A DNA stretch of 52,500 nucleotides from assembly GCA_902597675.1 (NCBI GenBank), contig CACJYR010000004.1, forward strand, positions 1-52,500. Reading direction: 5' to 3'. The stretch comes from an uncultured Pelagibacteraceae bacterium. Its GTDB lineage: Bacteria > Pseudomonadota > Alphaproteobacteria > Pelagibacterales > Pelagibacteraceae. The translations under genes and the position numbers were made by a program. The notes beneath the pieces are model-generated. The model worked only from the letters and a program-made list of their open reading frames with translations, was not told the origin of the DNA and did not search any database. Every line of letters begins with the position of its first letter. Position 1 is the stretch's first letter. Positions 8,345 through 17,438 of this stretch are shown piece after piece.

Positions 8345-9742
8345 ATGAGTGAAAAAAATAAATTAATTCCTGGATTACCTTCAGGTTTTGAAGATAGATG
8401 GAATAGAACATTAATTCTCAAAAAAAGACTATTAAAAGTCATTGAGAATAATTTTATTAGATATGGTTTCGATCCTTTAGAAACCCCATCATTTGAAATT
8501 ACAGAAAATATAGGATCCTTTCTTGCAGAGGATGATAATAATCCTATGTCTGATGTTTTTTCTTTTAATGATGGTGAAAAGAATATTACTCTTCGATACG
8601 ATCTTTCCAGTCCTTTAGCAAGATTTGTTGCTCAAAATAATCAAGAACTTCCATCAATTTATAAAAGATACGCTATTCAAAATGTATTTAGAAATGAAAA
8701 GTCAGGCAATGCACGTTTCAGAGAATTTACTCAAGCTGATTGCGATATTGTAGGCAATGTAAATCCAGCACAAGCAAATGCTGAATTATGTAATCTGGTT
8801 GCAAGCACTCTAATTGAATGTGGTTTAAAAAAAGATCAATTTACAATTAATGTAAGTAATAGAAAGATTATTCAAGGTTTAATTCAAGATCTGAAAATTC
8901 CTGCTAATAAAGAGATCAAGGTGATGAGAGCAATTGATAAGTTGGACAAACCAGATTTTGGAATAAAAGGAGTTGAAGATCTCCTAAAAAAAGAGAGAAA
9001 AGATAAAAGTGGTGCGATAACTAAAGGAGCTGATCTAAATGATGATCAAGTTTCAAAAATTTTAAACTTTTTAAAAATTAAAGATTTAAAAAAACTCAAA
9101 CAAGATTTTAAAAATCCTATTACCCAAGAAGGGATTAAAGAGCTTGAGGATTTATTTGAGGTGCTAGATTTTGGAAATTATTCTGAGTTAGTCAAAACAA
9201 ATTTCACAATAGTTAGAGGATTAGCGTATTATGATGGCTTTTGTATTGAGACCAATCTAAATTTTAAAACAACAAATAATAAAGGTAAAGAAATTGATAT
9301 TGGTAGTGTATGCTCTGGTGGACAATACAATAAGTTAATTTCAAGATTTAAAGGTGTCGATATACCTGGAACAGGTGTCAGTATTGGTGTGGATAGACTT
9401 TTGTTTGCTATGTCTCAAATAAATCAAGTCCAATTAGACGATCAAAAACCAGTCATTGTTTGCGTAATGGATGAAAAATATTTAAAAAATTATTACGAAA
9501 TTTTAGATATCTTGAGAAAAAATAATATTAATTCAGAGATTTTTTTAGATAGTAAGAAAAATCTCGGTAAACAACTGACATACGCAAATAAAAGAGGGTG
9601 CCCGATTGCAGTTATTTGTGGAGAGAATGAATTTAAAGATAGTAAAATTACACTTAAGAACCTCCTAGGTATTAAGGGGGAAGATAATCAAATCACCTTT
9701 TCAAAAGAAAATTTAGTAAATGAAATCAAAAAATTTATCTGA
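8345..9742 (+). CDS. hisS: Histidyl-tRNA synthetase
   Basis: This is a class II synthetase of 465 residues. The start is placed at the ATG at 8345 (MSEKNKLIPGLPSGFEDRW), because the longer frame from 8297 would run through tRNA-His. Motifs include TLRYDLSSPLARFVA, YKRYAIQNVFRNEKSGNARFREFTQAD (motif 2), RGLAYYDGFCIET and GTGVSIGVDRL (motif 3). The C terminus is the anticodon-binding domain. It directly follows its cognate tRNA-His and overlaps hisZ by 23 bp. Confidence 0.95.
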   Translation: MSEKNKLIPGLPSGFEDRWNRTLILKKRLLKVIENNFIRYGFDPLETPSFEITENIGSFLAEDDNNPMSDVFSFNDGEKNITLRYDLSSPLARFVAQNNQELPSIYKRYAIQNVFRNEKSGNARFREFTQADCDIVGNVNPAQANAELCNLVASTLIECGLKKDQFTINVSNRKIIQGLIQDLKIPANKEIKVMRAIDKLDKPDFGIKGVEDLLKKERKDKSGAITKGADLNDDQVSKILNFLKIKDLKKLKQDFKNPITQEGIKELEDLFEVLDFGNYSELVKTNFTIVRGLAYYDGFCIETNLNFKTTNNKGKEIDIGSVCSGGQYNKLISRFKGVDIPGTGVSIGVDRLLFAMSQINQVQLDDQKPVIVCVMDEKYLKNYYEILDILRKNNINSEIFLDSKKNLGKQLTYANKRGCPIAVICGENEFKDSKITLKNLLGIKGEDNQITFSKENLVNEIKKFI

Positions 9743-10772
9743 CAGCATACTTAAAACTGTTAAATCAAATGGTTTTAAATATATTGAATTACCCTCAGTA
9801 ATTGAGGCTAACCATATCGTACAAAGATCTGGTGAAAGTTTTCGAAAATTTATTTTCTCATTTACTGACCAAGGAGGAAATGAACTATGTTTAAGGCCAG
9901 ATCTAACAATTGTATCTTGTCTAAGATACTTAGAGAATAATCTAAAGGGCAAGGAAAAGATATTTTATAATGGTCAAGCATATCGTAAATCTGAAAACAA
10001 AAAGGACTCCATTGTTAGAAATCAAGTTGGTTTTGAAATCATAGGGTCACGAAACGAGAAAAATGATGATAAGGAAATAATAAATACATCATTAAAATCT
10101 TTAAAAAACTTTAATTATTCATCAGGCGAGATCACAATTGGGAATGTAGAAATATTCAATCTTCTTATATCTAAATTAGATATCCCTAAACGATGGAAAT
10201 TAAGACTTTCAAGACATTTTTGGAGAGAAGATTATTTTAATGATCTTCTCAAAAGATTAGAGACTAATTCAGATGTTGATCCAACAATAGTTGAGATCGA
10301 TAAAAAAAGATATTTTAGAATGTTAAAAGATGATCAATCAACCATTATAGCAAATAGAACAATTAACGAAATTTTAAGCAGATTTGATAAAAAGATTAAA
10401 GATCCAAGGAGACCTAGTAAAGGAAGAAATATTTCAAAAATTATTAAGGAATTTTTGAAAATTAAATGTCCAATTAATAATGCAGCTAAGGTATTAAATA
10501 AGTTTTTCAAGAAATATAAAATTAATTTATTAGTAGATCAGAGATATTTTCCAATCTCAAAAAATAAAATTAATAAATTAAATGTTACTTTTTCAGCTGC
10601 TTTTGGCAGACAGCTTGAATATTACACGGGTATGGTTTTTAAAATAGATATTAAGTCCAAATCAAAAATTATTAATTGTTGCAATGGTGGCCGATATGAC
10701 AAATTGATTTCCGACCTTGGTTCAAAAAAGCAAACTCCAGCAGTTGGTGCTGCTTTAAATTTAGTTAATTAA
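9720..10772 (+). CDS. hisZ: ATP phosphoribosyltransferase regulatory subunit
   Basis: This 350-residue HisRS paralogue keeps the class II core (LCLRPDLTIVSCLRYLE, YNGQAYRKSE, QLEYYTGMVFKID, GGRYDKLISDLG) but lacks the anticodon-binding domain. That is the definition of HisZ. It forms a complex with the short HisG and is needed for activity and histidine feedback. It overlaps hisS by 23 bp and hisG by one base, so the three are cotranslated. Confidence 0.92.
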   Translation: MKSKNLSDSILKTVKSNGFKYIELPSVIEANHIVQRSGESFRKFIFSFTDQGGNELCLRPDLTIVSCLRYLENNLKGKEKIFYNGQAYRKSENKKDSIVRNQVGFEIIGSRNEKNDDKEIINTSLKSLKNFNYSSGEITIGNVEIFNLLISKLDIPKRWKLRLSRHFWREDYFNDLLKRLETNSDVDPTIVEIDKKRYFRMLKDDQSTIIANRTINEILSRFDKKIKDPRRPSKGRNISKIIKEFLKIKCPINNAAKVLNKFFKKYKINLLVDQRYFPISKNKINKLNVTFSAAFGRQLEYYTGMVFKIDIKSKSKIINCCNGGRYDKLISDLGSKKQTPAVGAALNLVN

Positions 10773-11458
10773 TGGATAATTTTATCAATATAGGTATTCC
10801 AAGCAAAGGTCGACTTAGAGTAGATGTTTTAAAAATCTTTAAGAAAAAAAAATTGAAAATTATATCTGAAAGAGGAGAAAGAGATTTAATTGGATCAATT
10901 AAAAATAAACCATTTGTTAAGATTTTATATCTTCATGCTAGAGAAATTATTGAAAGGTTAGGGGATAGCTCTTTAGATGTTGGTTTTTCTGGTTTTGATT
11001 TATTGAAAGAAAGTGGCGTAAATATCCAAAATAAAATAAATGTGGTCAAAAAACTTAGTTTTGGAAGAGCAAATTTAGTAGTAGCAATTCCAGATCCTTG
11101 GATTGATGTTCAGACTATCTCTGATCTTGAGGAAATTGCTTTTGAATTCAGAGATATTAAGAAAAAAAGAATTAGGGTTGCAACTAAATATCCAAATTTA
11201 ACACAAGATTTTTTGTTCTCAAAAGGTGTTACACAATTTAGATTAATTAAAAGTTTAGGAGCTACTGAGGCCTATCCTTTTACTGGATCTGCCGAGTTGA
11301 TTACTGACATTACATCCACAGGTGAGACCTTAAAAGCAAATAATCTACGTATCTTAAAGGATGGTGAAATTTTAAAATCTGAAGCTTGTCTTTTAACTTC
11401 AAAAAAAAATGTAAAGAAAAAGCGATTAAACAATTTAATTAAATTACTTTCCAAGTAA
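10772..11458 (+). CDS. hisG: ATP phosphoribosyltransferase, short form
   Basis: This 228-residue enzyme catalyses the first step of histidine synthesis, joining ATP and PRPP. NIGIPSKGRL opens the protein; DVGFSGFDLL and the PRPP-binding loop region GATEAYPFTGSAELITDITSTG are present. The C-terminal ACT-like regulatory domain of long HisG is absent, consistent with dependence on the adjacent HisZ. Its 3' end overlaps a tiny ORF on the other strand. Confidence 0.95.
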   Translation: MDNFINIGIPSKGRLRVDVLKIFKKKKLKIISERGERDLIGSIKNKPFVKILYLHAREIIERLGDSSLDVGFSGFDLLKESGVNIQNKINVVKKLSFGRANLVVAIPDPWIDVQTISDLEEIAFEFRDIKKKRIRVATKYPNLTQDFLFSKGVTQFRLIKSLGATEAYPFTGSAELITDITSTGETLKANNLRILKDGEILKSEACLLTSKKNVKKKRLNNLIKLLSK

Positions 11459-11575
11459 TTTATCTTTAAAGTAAATTAAAATGATCTTTATTATATCTAA
11501 ATTTCTAATTATCGCGTATAGAGCAATCATCACTCCAATAACAAACAATATTTTTAAAACCAAAAAAAAATCCAT
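11444..11575 (-). CDS. Candidate single-span membrane microprotein (43 aa)
   Basis: On the minus strand, ATG at 11575 opens 43 codons ending TAA at 11444. The product is a hydrophobic helix (MDFFLVLKILFVIGVMIALY, then AII) followed by a basic/hydrophobic tail ending YFKDKLLGK. It fills the 216-bp gap between hisG and rmuC and overlaps the hisG end by 15 bp, like other convergent pairs here. No Shine-Dalgarno is seen. Whether it is expressed is unknown; AT-rich sequence can produce hydrophobic frames by chance. Confidence 0.4.
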   Translation of the reverse strand: MDFFLVLKILFVIGVMIALYAIIRNLDIIKIILIYFKDKLLGK

Positions 11576-11674
11576 ATTTATTAATTATTTTTTAAAAATA
11601 ATAACCAATCTTAGTATCTCATAGTAATCTAGTAATAAGTTGATTTCCATTAAAACACGTATATCTTTAAAAGT

Positions 11675-12772
11675 ATGGATACGATTCTATTAATAATTCT
11701 AGTTATACTACTTGGTGCAACTTTAGGTATTTTATACTTAAATTTAAGGTCAAAACCTAAAGATGAGAATGAGAATAAAGAAGCTGAGGAATTAGCTAAT
11801 TTGAATGCTGAAATAGTGAGGTTAAAAGATAGCCTTAATTCGACAATCAATACATCGCTTAGTTCAATGTCTACTTCATTTAATTCTTTATCAACCGGAG
11901 TTACAAAGGATATGACTGAGGCCTTAACCAAAGTAGATGAGAAGGTTGGTAACTTTAATGAGCAAGTTAAATTATTAAATCAAAGCCAAGAGGGGATTAC
12001 TAAAATTTTAGCAGGGGTTAAAAAGTATGGAACTTTGGCTGAATATTCTTTGGATGTTTTAATCAAAGATTTGTTACCAGCATCTCAATTTATGACAAAT
12101 GTCAAAATGAAAGAGGACACTAGTGAAAACGTAGAATTTGCAATCAAGCTTCAAGGAGATGTCTTGGTTCCAGTAGATTCTCATTTTCCAGTAGAAAAAT
12201 TCAAAACCATCACTGATGCATATGATGCAGATGATAAAAAAGCAGTTGCAGATGCTAGAACAAAATTAGCAAGTGCATTTAAGGCCAAAGCAAAAAGTGT
12301 CATGGAAAAATACATTGTTCCACCAAAAACAACTGATTTTGCAATAGTATATGCACCAACTGAAAGTCTTTATAAAGAATTAACTGAATACCAAGATCCA
12401 AGCACAAAAGAATTATTAACCCAAGAATTAATGAAAAAATATAAAATTGTAATTTGCGGCCCTAATACTCTTTCAGCCTATTTACAGTCTTTACACATGG
12501 GATTTCAATCTCTTAAGGTTCAAAAGGGTGCAACAGAGATTTATAATCACTTAAAAACAATCAGCACAAGGTTTGCAAAGCATTTTGACAACGTCATAGT
12601 TTTAAGAAAAAAGCTAGAAGAGGCTATGAACGTAGTTGATAAGTTTGGAACTGATGCAAGATCAATCACTAGAACTTTAGAAAATATTAAAGATCCCGAG
12701 CAAGTTGAAAAAGCTGTACTGACAGAGAACGTTGAAAAATTTGTTGAGAGAAATAAACAGCTAAAAAAATAA
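11675..12772 (+). CDS. rmuC: RmuC family DNA recombination protein
   Basis: This 365-residue protein begins with a membrane anchor (residues 4-23). A coiled-coil-prone segment (about 33-110) follows, then the RmuC core: YSLDVLIKDLLPASQFMTNV, VEFAIKLQ, VPVDSHFPVEKF, TDFAIVYAPTESLY and KIVICGPNTLSAYLQSL. RmuC limits rearrangements at inverted repeats in E. coli and its core resembles PD-(D/E)XK nucleases. It is shorter than E. coli RmuC (about 475 residues). It leads a same-strand run with two nuclease genes and trxA. Confidence 0.9.
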   Translation: MDTILLIILVILLGATLGILYLNLRSKPKDENENKEAEELANLNAEIVRLKDSLNSTINTSLSSMSTSFNSLSTGVTKDMTEALTKVDEKVGNFNEQVKLLNQSQEGITKILAGVKKYGTLAEYSLDVLIKDLLPASQFMTNVKMKEDTSENVEFAIKLQGDVLVPVDSHFPVEKFKTITDAYDADDKKAVADARTKLASAFKAKAKSVMEKYIVPPKTTDFAIVYAPTESLYKELTEYQDPSTKELLTQELMKKYKIVICGPNTLSAYLQSLHMGFQSLKVQKGATEIYNHLKTISTRFAKHFDNVIVLRKKLEEAMNVVDKFGTDARSITRTLENIKDPEQVEKAVLTENVEKFVERNKQLKK

Positions 12773-12809
12773 TTTCTTTTTTCATATATTACCGACTATA
12801 AGAAATCAA

Positions 12810-13496
12810 ATGCGTTGGAACAAAAAATACAACTATCCATCAAGTTCAAGAGCTACCGAAGATGGAATAAGAAGATATGTTTTAGGAGAAGCAAAATTAC
12901 CAAGTGTAACTTCAATACTTGATGCAACAAAGTCAGAGGAAGATAAAGCAGCCTTAGCAAATTGGCGAGAAAGAACTGGCCATAAAGAAGCTGAAGCAAT
13001 TACAAAAGCAGCCAGTAGTAGAGGTTCTCAGATGCACAGCTATTTAGAGTCTTTTCTATTAGGAAGAGAAAATTTAAGTTTCTTTGAGGATAATGAACAA
13101 TATAAAAAAATGGCAAAAGAAATAATTGATAAAGGTTTAACAAATAGGTTGGAGGAAATATATGGTGTGGAATGTACAATGCATTATCCTGAGAGATATG
13201 CAGGTACAGCAGATTGCGTTGGTGTTTATGAGGGAAAAGAAACTATTATTGATTTCAAACAATCCAATAAACCAAAAAAGACTGAATATATAGATTCTTG
13301 GTTTTTACAAACAGCTGCTTATTCATTAGCTCATAATGTCGTTTACAATTCAAATATCAATGCTTGCGTTATTCTTGTTTGCACAGTAGATAATTTGTTT
13401 CAAGAGTTTAAAATTCAAGGACCTGAATTAGTAACTTATCAAAATTTATTTCTTGGAAGACTTAAAAAGTTTAATGAACTCACAAATTTGGAGTAA
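12810..13496 (+). CDS. PD-(D/E)XK exonuclease, MGME1-like
   Basis: This 228-residue protein has LPSVTSIL (residues 30-37), NWRERTG, and RGSQMHSYLE with H76. The nuclease core is AGTADCVGVY (D135), IIDFK (D148, K150) and QTAAY (Q167, Y171), the RecB-type QxxxY motif. The combination resembles the MGME1/phage exonuclease branch that trims single-stranded DNA ends. It lies 37 bp after rmuC and 8 bp before exonuclease I, suggesting a shared role in DNA end processing. Substrate is inferred from family only. Confidence 0.75.
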   Translation: MRWNKKYNYPSSSRATEDGIRRYVLGEAKLPSVTSILDATKSEEDKAALANWRERTGHKEAEAITKAASSRGSQMHSYLESFLLGRENLSFFEDNEQYKKMAKEIIDKGLTNRLEEIYGVECTMHYPERYAGTADCVGVYEGKETIIDFKQSNKPKKTEYIDSWFLQTAAYSLAHNVVYNSNINACVILVCTVDNLFQEFKIQGPELVTYQNLFLGRLKKFNELTNLE

Positions 13497-13504
13497 TGTA
13501 AATA

Positions 13505-14941
13505 ATGGATAAAATAGTAATCTATGATACCGAAACAACCAATAGCACTATTTGGGGATCAATAATTGAAGTAGGTGCTGTCGTTGTTGATAAAAATCTT
13601 AAAGAGATTGGAAAATTAAATATCAGAGGCAGAATGCCAGAAGGAGAGGTGCCCAGTGCAAAGGCCTTGCTTGTTAATTCAACTAGCATTGATTTACTTA
13701 CTAAAGGCAATTATTCACATTATGATTTTTTAGGTGCTGTTGAAAATTTTTTCACAAAGTGTGCTCCAGCAGTATTTATGGGTTGGTCAAATTTAAATTT
13801 TGATCGAAGAATGTTCCACTTTAATTTTTTTAAGGGTAATAGGTATCCTTATGCCACCCACTCATCGCCCAATAGTGAACATGATGGTTTGCATATAGCT
13901 AGAGCAGCCCAAACATTAAACTCAGAGACCCTAAAAACAGAGCTAACCGAAGCAGGTAATCCAAGTCTTGCACTTGAATCTCTATCTAGAATGCAGGGTT
14001 TTGACACTTCAGCTAGCCATACAGCCTATGTTGATGCACAGAATTCATTGAAGGTTTTAAGAATTATAAAAGACAAACATAAAGAAAATTGGGATACCTT
14101 TTTAAAAACATCAACAAAGACTAGCGTTGAAACATTTTTAAAAAATGAAGGCATATATTCTATTTTTGAAAATGTGAAGGGTCGGAATATGATGTATCTT
14201 ACTAGTACGCTACATCCTAATCATTGCTTTCACCCGTCATATGCATCTTGGGGATATGTTTGGGACCTAAGAAGGGATCCAGAACCATTGTTAAACCTAC
14301 CAGTAAATCAATTACGAGATGTATTAAAAAAATATAGCCCTAAGGTTTTAAGAGTTTTAAAAACTAATAAAGCACCAGTAATTTTAGATAAACAATTTGC
14401 TCTTAAACAAAAACCTTATTCAGAACTAGATTTAGCAACAATTCAAAAAAGGGCTAAACTTGTTAGGGAAAATGAAAATTTTTGTAAAAATATTCAAATC
14501 ATAAATAGAGAAGCTGCAGAGGAAAAGGAACAAACAAAAACCCAAGTAGATTTATTACCAGAGGAAACTCTGTATGAAAAATTTGTTCCAAATAAAGATA
14601 CTGCATTATTTAAAACTTGGCACAGCTCATCTTGGGAAGACAAATTGAGATTATTAGATAAGTTTCAAGATAAAAGATGTAGCTGGTTTGGCCAAAAAAT
14701 TATTTATCAAGAAGCACCACAAATTTTACCACCTGATCTTTATAAAAATATTAAAAGTGAAATTGCTAGAAGAATTTTGAGTAAAAACAAAGAAAAGTGG
14801 CAAACTGTTAATATGGCTTACACTGAAATTGATTATTTAAGAGACCAAGCTTCTAATAGAGATGATGAGGAAGAATTAAAAAAATTAGATGAAATAAACG
14901 AATTTATAATGTCAATTGAAAAAAAATATGAAATTGCCTAG
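13505..14941 (+). CDS. sbcB: Exodeoxyribonuclease I
   Basis: This 478-residue protein is close in length to E. coli ExoI. DEDDh residues are visible: YDTETT (D8, E10), SNLNFDRRM (D100) and SHTAYVDA (H172, D177). The downstream region also aligns with ExoI by eye: HPNHCFHPSYASWGYVWDL for the SH3-like part, and DKRCSWFGQKIIYQ in the helical C-terminal domain. ExoI degrades single-stranded DNA 3' to 5'. It is not a universal alphaproteobacterial gene, which makes the pairing with the preceding nuclease noteworthy. Confidence 0.88.
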   Translation: MDKIVIYDTETTNSTIWGSIIEVGAVVVDKNLKEIGKLNIRGRMPEGEVPSAKALLVNSTSIDLLTKGNYSHYDFLGAVENFFTKCAPAVFMGWSNLNFDRRMFHFNFFKGNRYPYATHSSPNSEHDGLHIARAAQTLNSETLKTELTEAGNPSLALESLSRMQGFDTSASHTAYVDAQNSLKVLRIIKDKHKENWDTFLKTSTKTSVETFLKNEGIYSIFENVKGRNMMYLTSTLHPNHCFHPSYASWGYVWDLRRDPEPLLNLPVNQLRDVLKKYSPKVLRVLKTNKAPVILDKQFALKQKPYSELDLATIQKRAKLVRENENFCKNIQIINREAAEEKEQTKTQVDLLPEETLYEKFVPNKDTALFKTWHSSSWEDKLRLLDKFQDKRCSWFGQKIIYQEAPQILPPDLYKNIKSEIARRILSKNKEKWQTVNMAYTEIDYLRDQASNRDDEEELKKLDEINEFIMSIEKKYEIA

Positions 14942-14975
14942 TTGACTTTGTTTTAGTAAATTATAGAAAGATTGA

Positions 14976-15293
14976 ATGCTGACAGATTTTAAAGACGAAG
15001 ATTTTGACAACAAAATTAAAAACGAGGATATTTCTGTAATTCAATTTTCGGCTGCGTGGTGTGGACCTTGCAAAGCTTTAAAACCAATTATGGATAAACT
15101 AGCTGTTGAGTATAAAGATAAAGCAGGATTTTATTACGCTGACATTGAAGAAGGTGGAATAAATACTGGTAGTGCCGCTGGAATAAGAGGGGTACCAACT
15201 GTAATTATTTATAAAAAAGGTGTTGAAGTAGATAGAAAAGTTGGCGGTGTACCCGAAAGTCACATGAAAGAATTTTTAGAAAAAAATATTTAA
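14976..15293 (+). CDS. trxA: Thioredoxin
   Basis: This 105-residue thioredoxin fold has the redox motif AAWCGPCKALKP (C29, C32), a charged DIEEG strand and the cis-Pro motif RGVPTVIIYKKG. It reduces protein disulfides in the cytoplasm. It follows exonuclease I by 34 bp and its 3' end overlaps the convergent folC stop by 4 bp. In many alphaproteobacteria trxA also lies next to folC. Confidence 0.95.
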   Translation: MLTDFKDEDFDNKIKNEDISVIQFSAAWCGPCKALKPIMDKLAVEYKDKAGFYYADIEEGGINTGSAAGIRGVPTVIIYKKGVEVDRKVGGVPESHMKEFLEKNI

Positions 15294-16555
15294 TTTAAAT
15301 TCAAAACTTCAGAACAAAGATATAAAGATCCAGTAATTAATAGTAGATCTCCTTGATTTAGATTTACGCTTTTAATCGCATCTTCAATACTTTCTTTATA
15401 ACTTACATTTGGCATATTTTTGAATTTTTCTTTTAATTTAAGCCCACTAATTGCATTTGGCTGGTTTTTAATATCTACAGTTGTTATTGAGTCAATATCT
15501 TTAAAGTGGTTAATATATTTTTCATGTTCTTTATTATCCATCATACCAATAATGACATGTTTTTTACAATCTAGGCTTTTTAAATATTCATTTAACACTC
15601 TTGCTCCATCTTCATTATGATCTCCAGATATTAAAAAAAGATTGTCTTTAACTAAATCTTTTAATTTACCTGACTCAATTGTTTGAAGTCTTGCAATATT
15701 GTCGATTTTTTGAATACCTTTTTTTATGTGATGATCTTCAATGCCCAGATCTAATATTCGTAAAGTTGCGATAGCTGTTGAAATATTTTCCTGTTGAAAT
15801 TGACCTAATACATTTGGTTTTGGTAGTTTTAATCCACCAAATTTATCTTCATAATAAAAGAATTCATTTTCTCCATTTGAAAATGAAAAATCATCATTAA
15901 AAAAATACTTATTAGATTGATTTTGATGAATATTTTTTTTAATCTTTTCTAATGTTGAAATAGGGTATTGTTTTGCAACAATAATATTTGAATTTAAAAG
16001 GTTTGAAGTTTTTTCAAAAATAATCTTATCAATTGTTCTCTCATTTTCTGGAAGCCAGTCTAAATGGTCCTTCGATATAGAAGTCACAATACTTGCAAGA
16101 TTATTTTTAAAGATATTTGTTGCATCAAACCTATGAAATAAACCTGCCTCAACCAGATTAAGATTATCTGGAAATTGAGCTGCCTTATAAAAATAACATG
16201 CAGTCAAAATTTCAAAGAATGTTATTGGATTATTCGCATTTATTCTCTCAACCTCTTCAAATAAAGAGGCTAGTTCATCATCTCCAAGTTGTTGGTTGTT
16301 AAAAACAAATCTTTCATTTATTTTTTGAATATGAGGACTGGTATAAACATTACACTTAATTCCTGCCTCCTTTAAAATTGAATAACAAGCTTGAATCGTA
16401 GAGTTTTTACCATTGGTTCCCACAATACTGATGGCTTTGATTTTATCCTGAGGATTACCCAGTTTTTCGCAAAGGTGAATAATTCGATCTAAGCTTAGAT
16501 CAATTTCTTTTTTATGCAATTTTAGAAAGCGACTGAGTATTTTCTGTAGTTTCAT
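15290..16555 (-). CDS. folC: Folylpolyglutamate synthase / dihydrofolate synthase
   Basis: This 421-residue Mur-ligase-family enzyme begins LHKKEIDLSLDRIIHLCEKLG. It has the P-loop GTNGKNST (residues 46-53, where GTNGKGS is usual), TSPHIQKINERF, SKDHLDWLP and SGDHNEDGARVL. It adds glutamate to folate and, in many bacteria, makes dihydrofolate from dihydropteroate. Its first codons overlap the end of accD by 44 bp. The start is kept because the family N terminus begins about there. Confidence 0.94.
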   Translation of the reverse strand: MKLQKILSRFLKLHKKEIDLSLDRIIHLCEKLGNPQDKIKAISIVGTNGKNSTIQACYSILKEAGIKCNVYTSPHIQKINERFVFNNQQLGDDELASLFEEVERINANNPITFFEILTACYFYKAAQFPDNLNLVEAGLFHRFDATNIFKNNLASIVTSISKDHLDWLPENERTIDKIIFEKTSNLLNSNIIVAKQYPISTLEKIKKNIHQNQSNKYFFNDDFSFSNGENEFFYYEDKFGGLKLPKPNVLGQFQQENISTAIATLRILDLGIEDHHIKKGIQKIDNIARLQTIESGKLKDLVKDNLFLISGDHNEDGARVLNEYLKSLDCKKHVIIGMMDNKEHEKYINHFKDIDSITTVDIKNQPNAISGLKLKEKFKNMPNVSYKESIEDAIKSVNLNQGDLLLITGSLYLCSEVLNLN

Positions 16556-17438
16556 TTTGTTCAGTGCTTATAACAGAATTTTTCTTCAACAATATTGACA
16601 ATAAAGTTCCAATTTTTCTAGCTAGATCTTTTCTTTCAACAATTAAATCAACAAAGCCAGTCTTTTCAACATATTCACTCTTTTGAAAACCTTCTGGTAA
16701 TTCTTCTTTAACAGTTCCTTGAATTACTCTTGCTCCAGCAAAAGCGATTAGCGCTCCGGGCTCAGCTATATGAATATCACCTAACATTGCATAGGAAGCT
16801 GTGATCCCACCAGCAGTCGGATCTGTTATACAAACAAGATATGGAAGATTATTATTTTTTAGTTCATTTATTGCTAGTGTAGTTCTTGTCATTTGAGATA
16901 AAGAAATTAAACTTTCCATCATTCTCATTCCACCCCCTGCACTTACACATAAAAAAGGAGTTTTATTCTCAATTGCATGTTGAATACCGTATAGAAAAGC
17001 TTCTCCTTCTGCAGCTGCCATTGATGCACCTAAAAAATCAAAATCAGATGCAACTGCAGTAATTTTAATATCATTGATTACACCACCTACGACCATCATC
17101 CCACAGTCCATACCTGTTTTTTTTCTGGCAGATTTTAATCTATCCTTATAGGATTTTGAATCTGTCCAGTTTAACGGATCATCTTTTGGTATAGGTGTTT
17201 GAAATATCTCATAATTATCTTTTCCAAATAAAATATCAAATCTTTGTTTTGGTTTAATTCTATGGTGCTTATTACAATCAGGGCAAACCCAAAGATTTTC
17301 TTCTAAATCTTTTTTTAGTATTGGACCTTTGCAACAAGATGTCCAATCACTATTCGCAATGTCTTCTTTTGATGCTCTTTTATGAATGACTGATTTAATT
17401 TTTTCACCCGCTTTGATTATTTTAGTAATCCAATTCAT
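16512..17438 (-). CDS. accD: Acetyl-CoA carboxylase carboxyltransferase subunit beta
   Basis: This 308-residue protein pairs with AccA (accA is at 38650) to transfer carboxyl from biotin to acetyl-CoA. The crotonase-like core is present: ASDFDFLGASMAAAEGE, SAGGGMRMMES, TDPTAGGITASYAMLGD and FAGARVIQGT. The N-terminal zinc ribbon is unusual. The second pair is normal (VCPDC, C52/C55), but the first pair is contracted to adjacent cysteines (SCCKG, C35/C36) instead of CxxC. The start overlaps the trpA stop by 4 bp. Confidence 0.95.
   Translation of the reverse strand: MNWITKIIKAGEKIKSVIHKRASKEDIANSDWTSCCKGPILKKDLEENLWVCPDCNKHHRIKPKQRFDILFGKDNYEIFQTPIPKDDPLNWTDSKSYKDRLKSARKKTGMDCGMMVVGGVINDIKITAVASDFDFLGASMAAAEGEAFLYGIQHAIENKTPFLCVSAGGGMRMMESLISLSQMTRTTLAINELKNNNLPYLVCITDPTAGGITASYAMLGDIHIAEPGALIAFAGARVIQGTVKEELPEGFQKSEYVEKTGFVDLIVERKDLARKIGTLLSILLKKNSVISTEQNETTENTQSLSKIA

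Noticed and set aside
14942-14967. Promoter TTGACT/TATAGA before trxA
   Set aside because: The spacer is only 14 bp, too short for a standard promoter.
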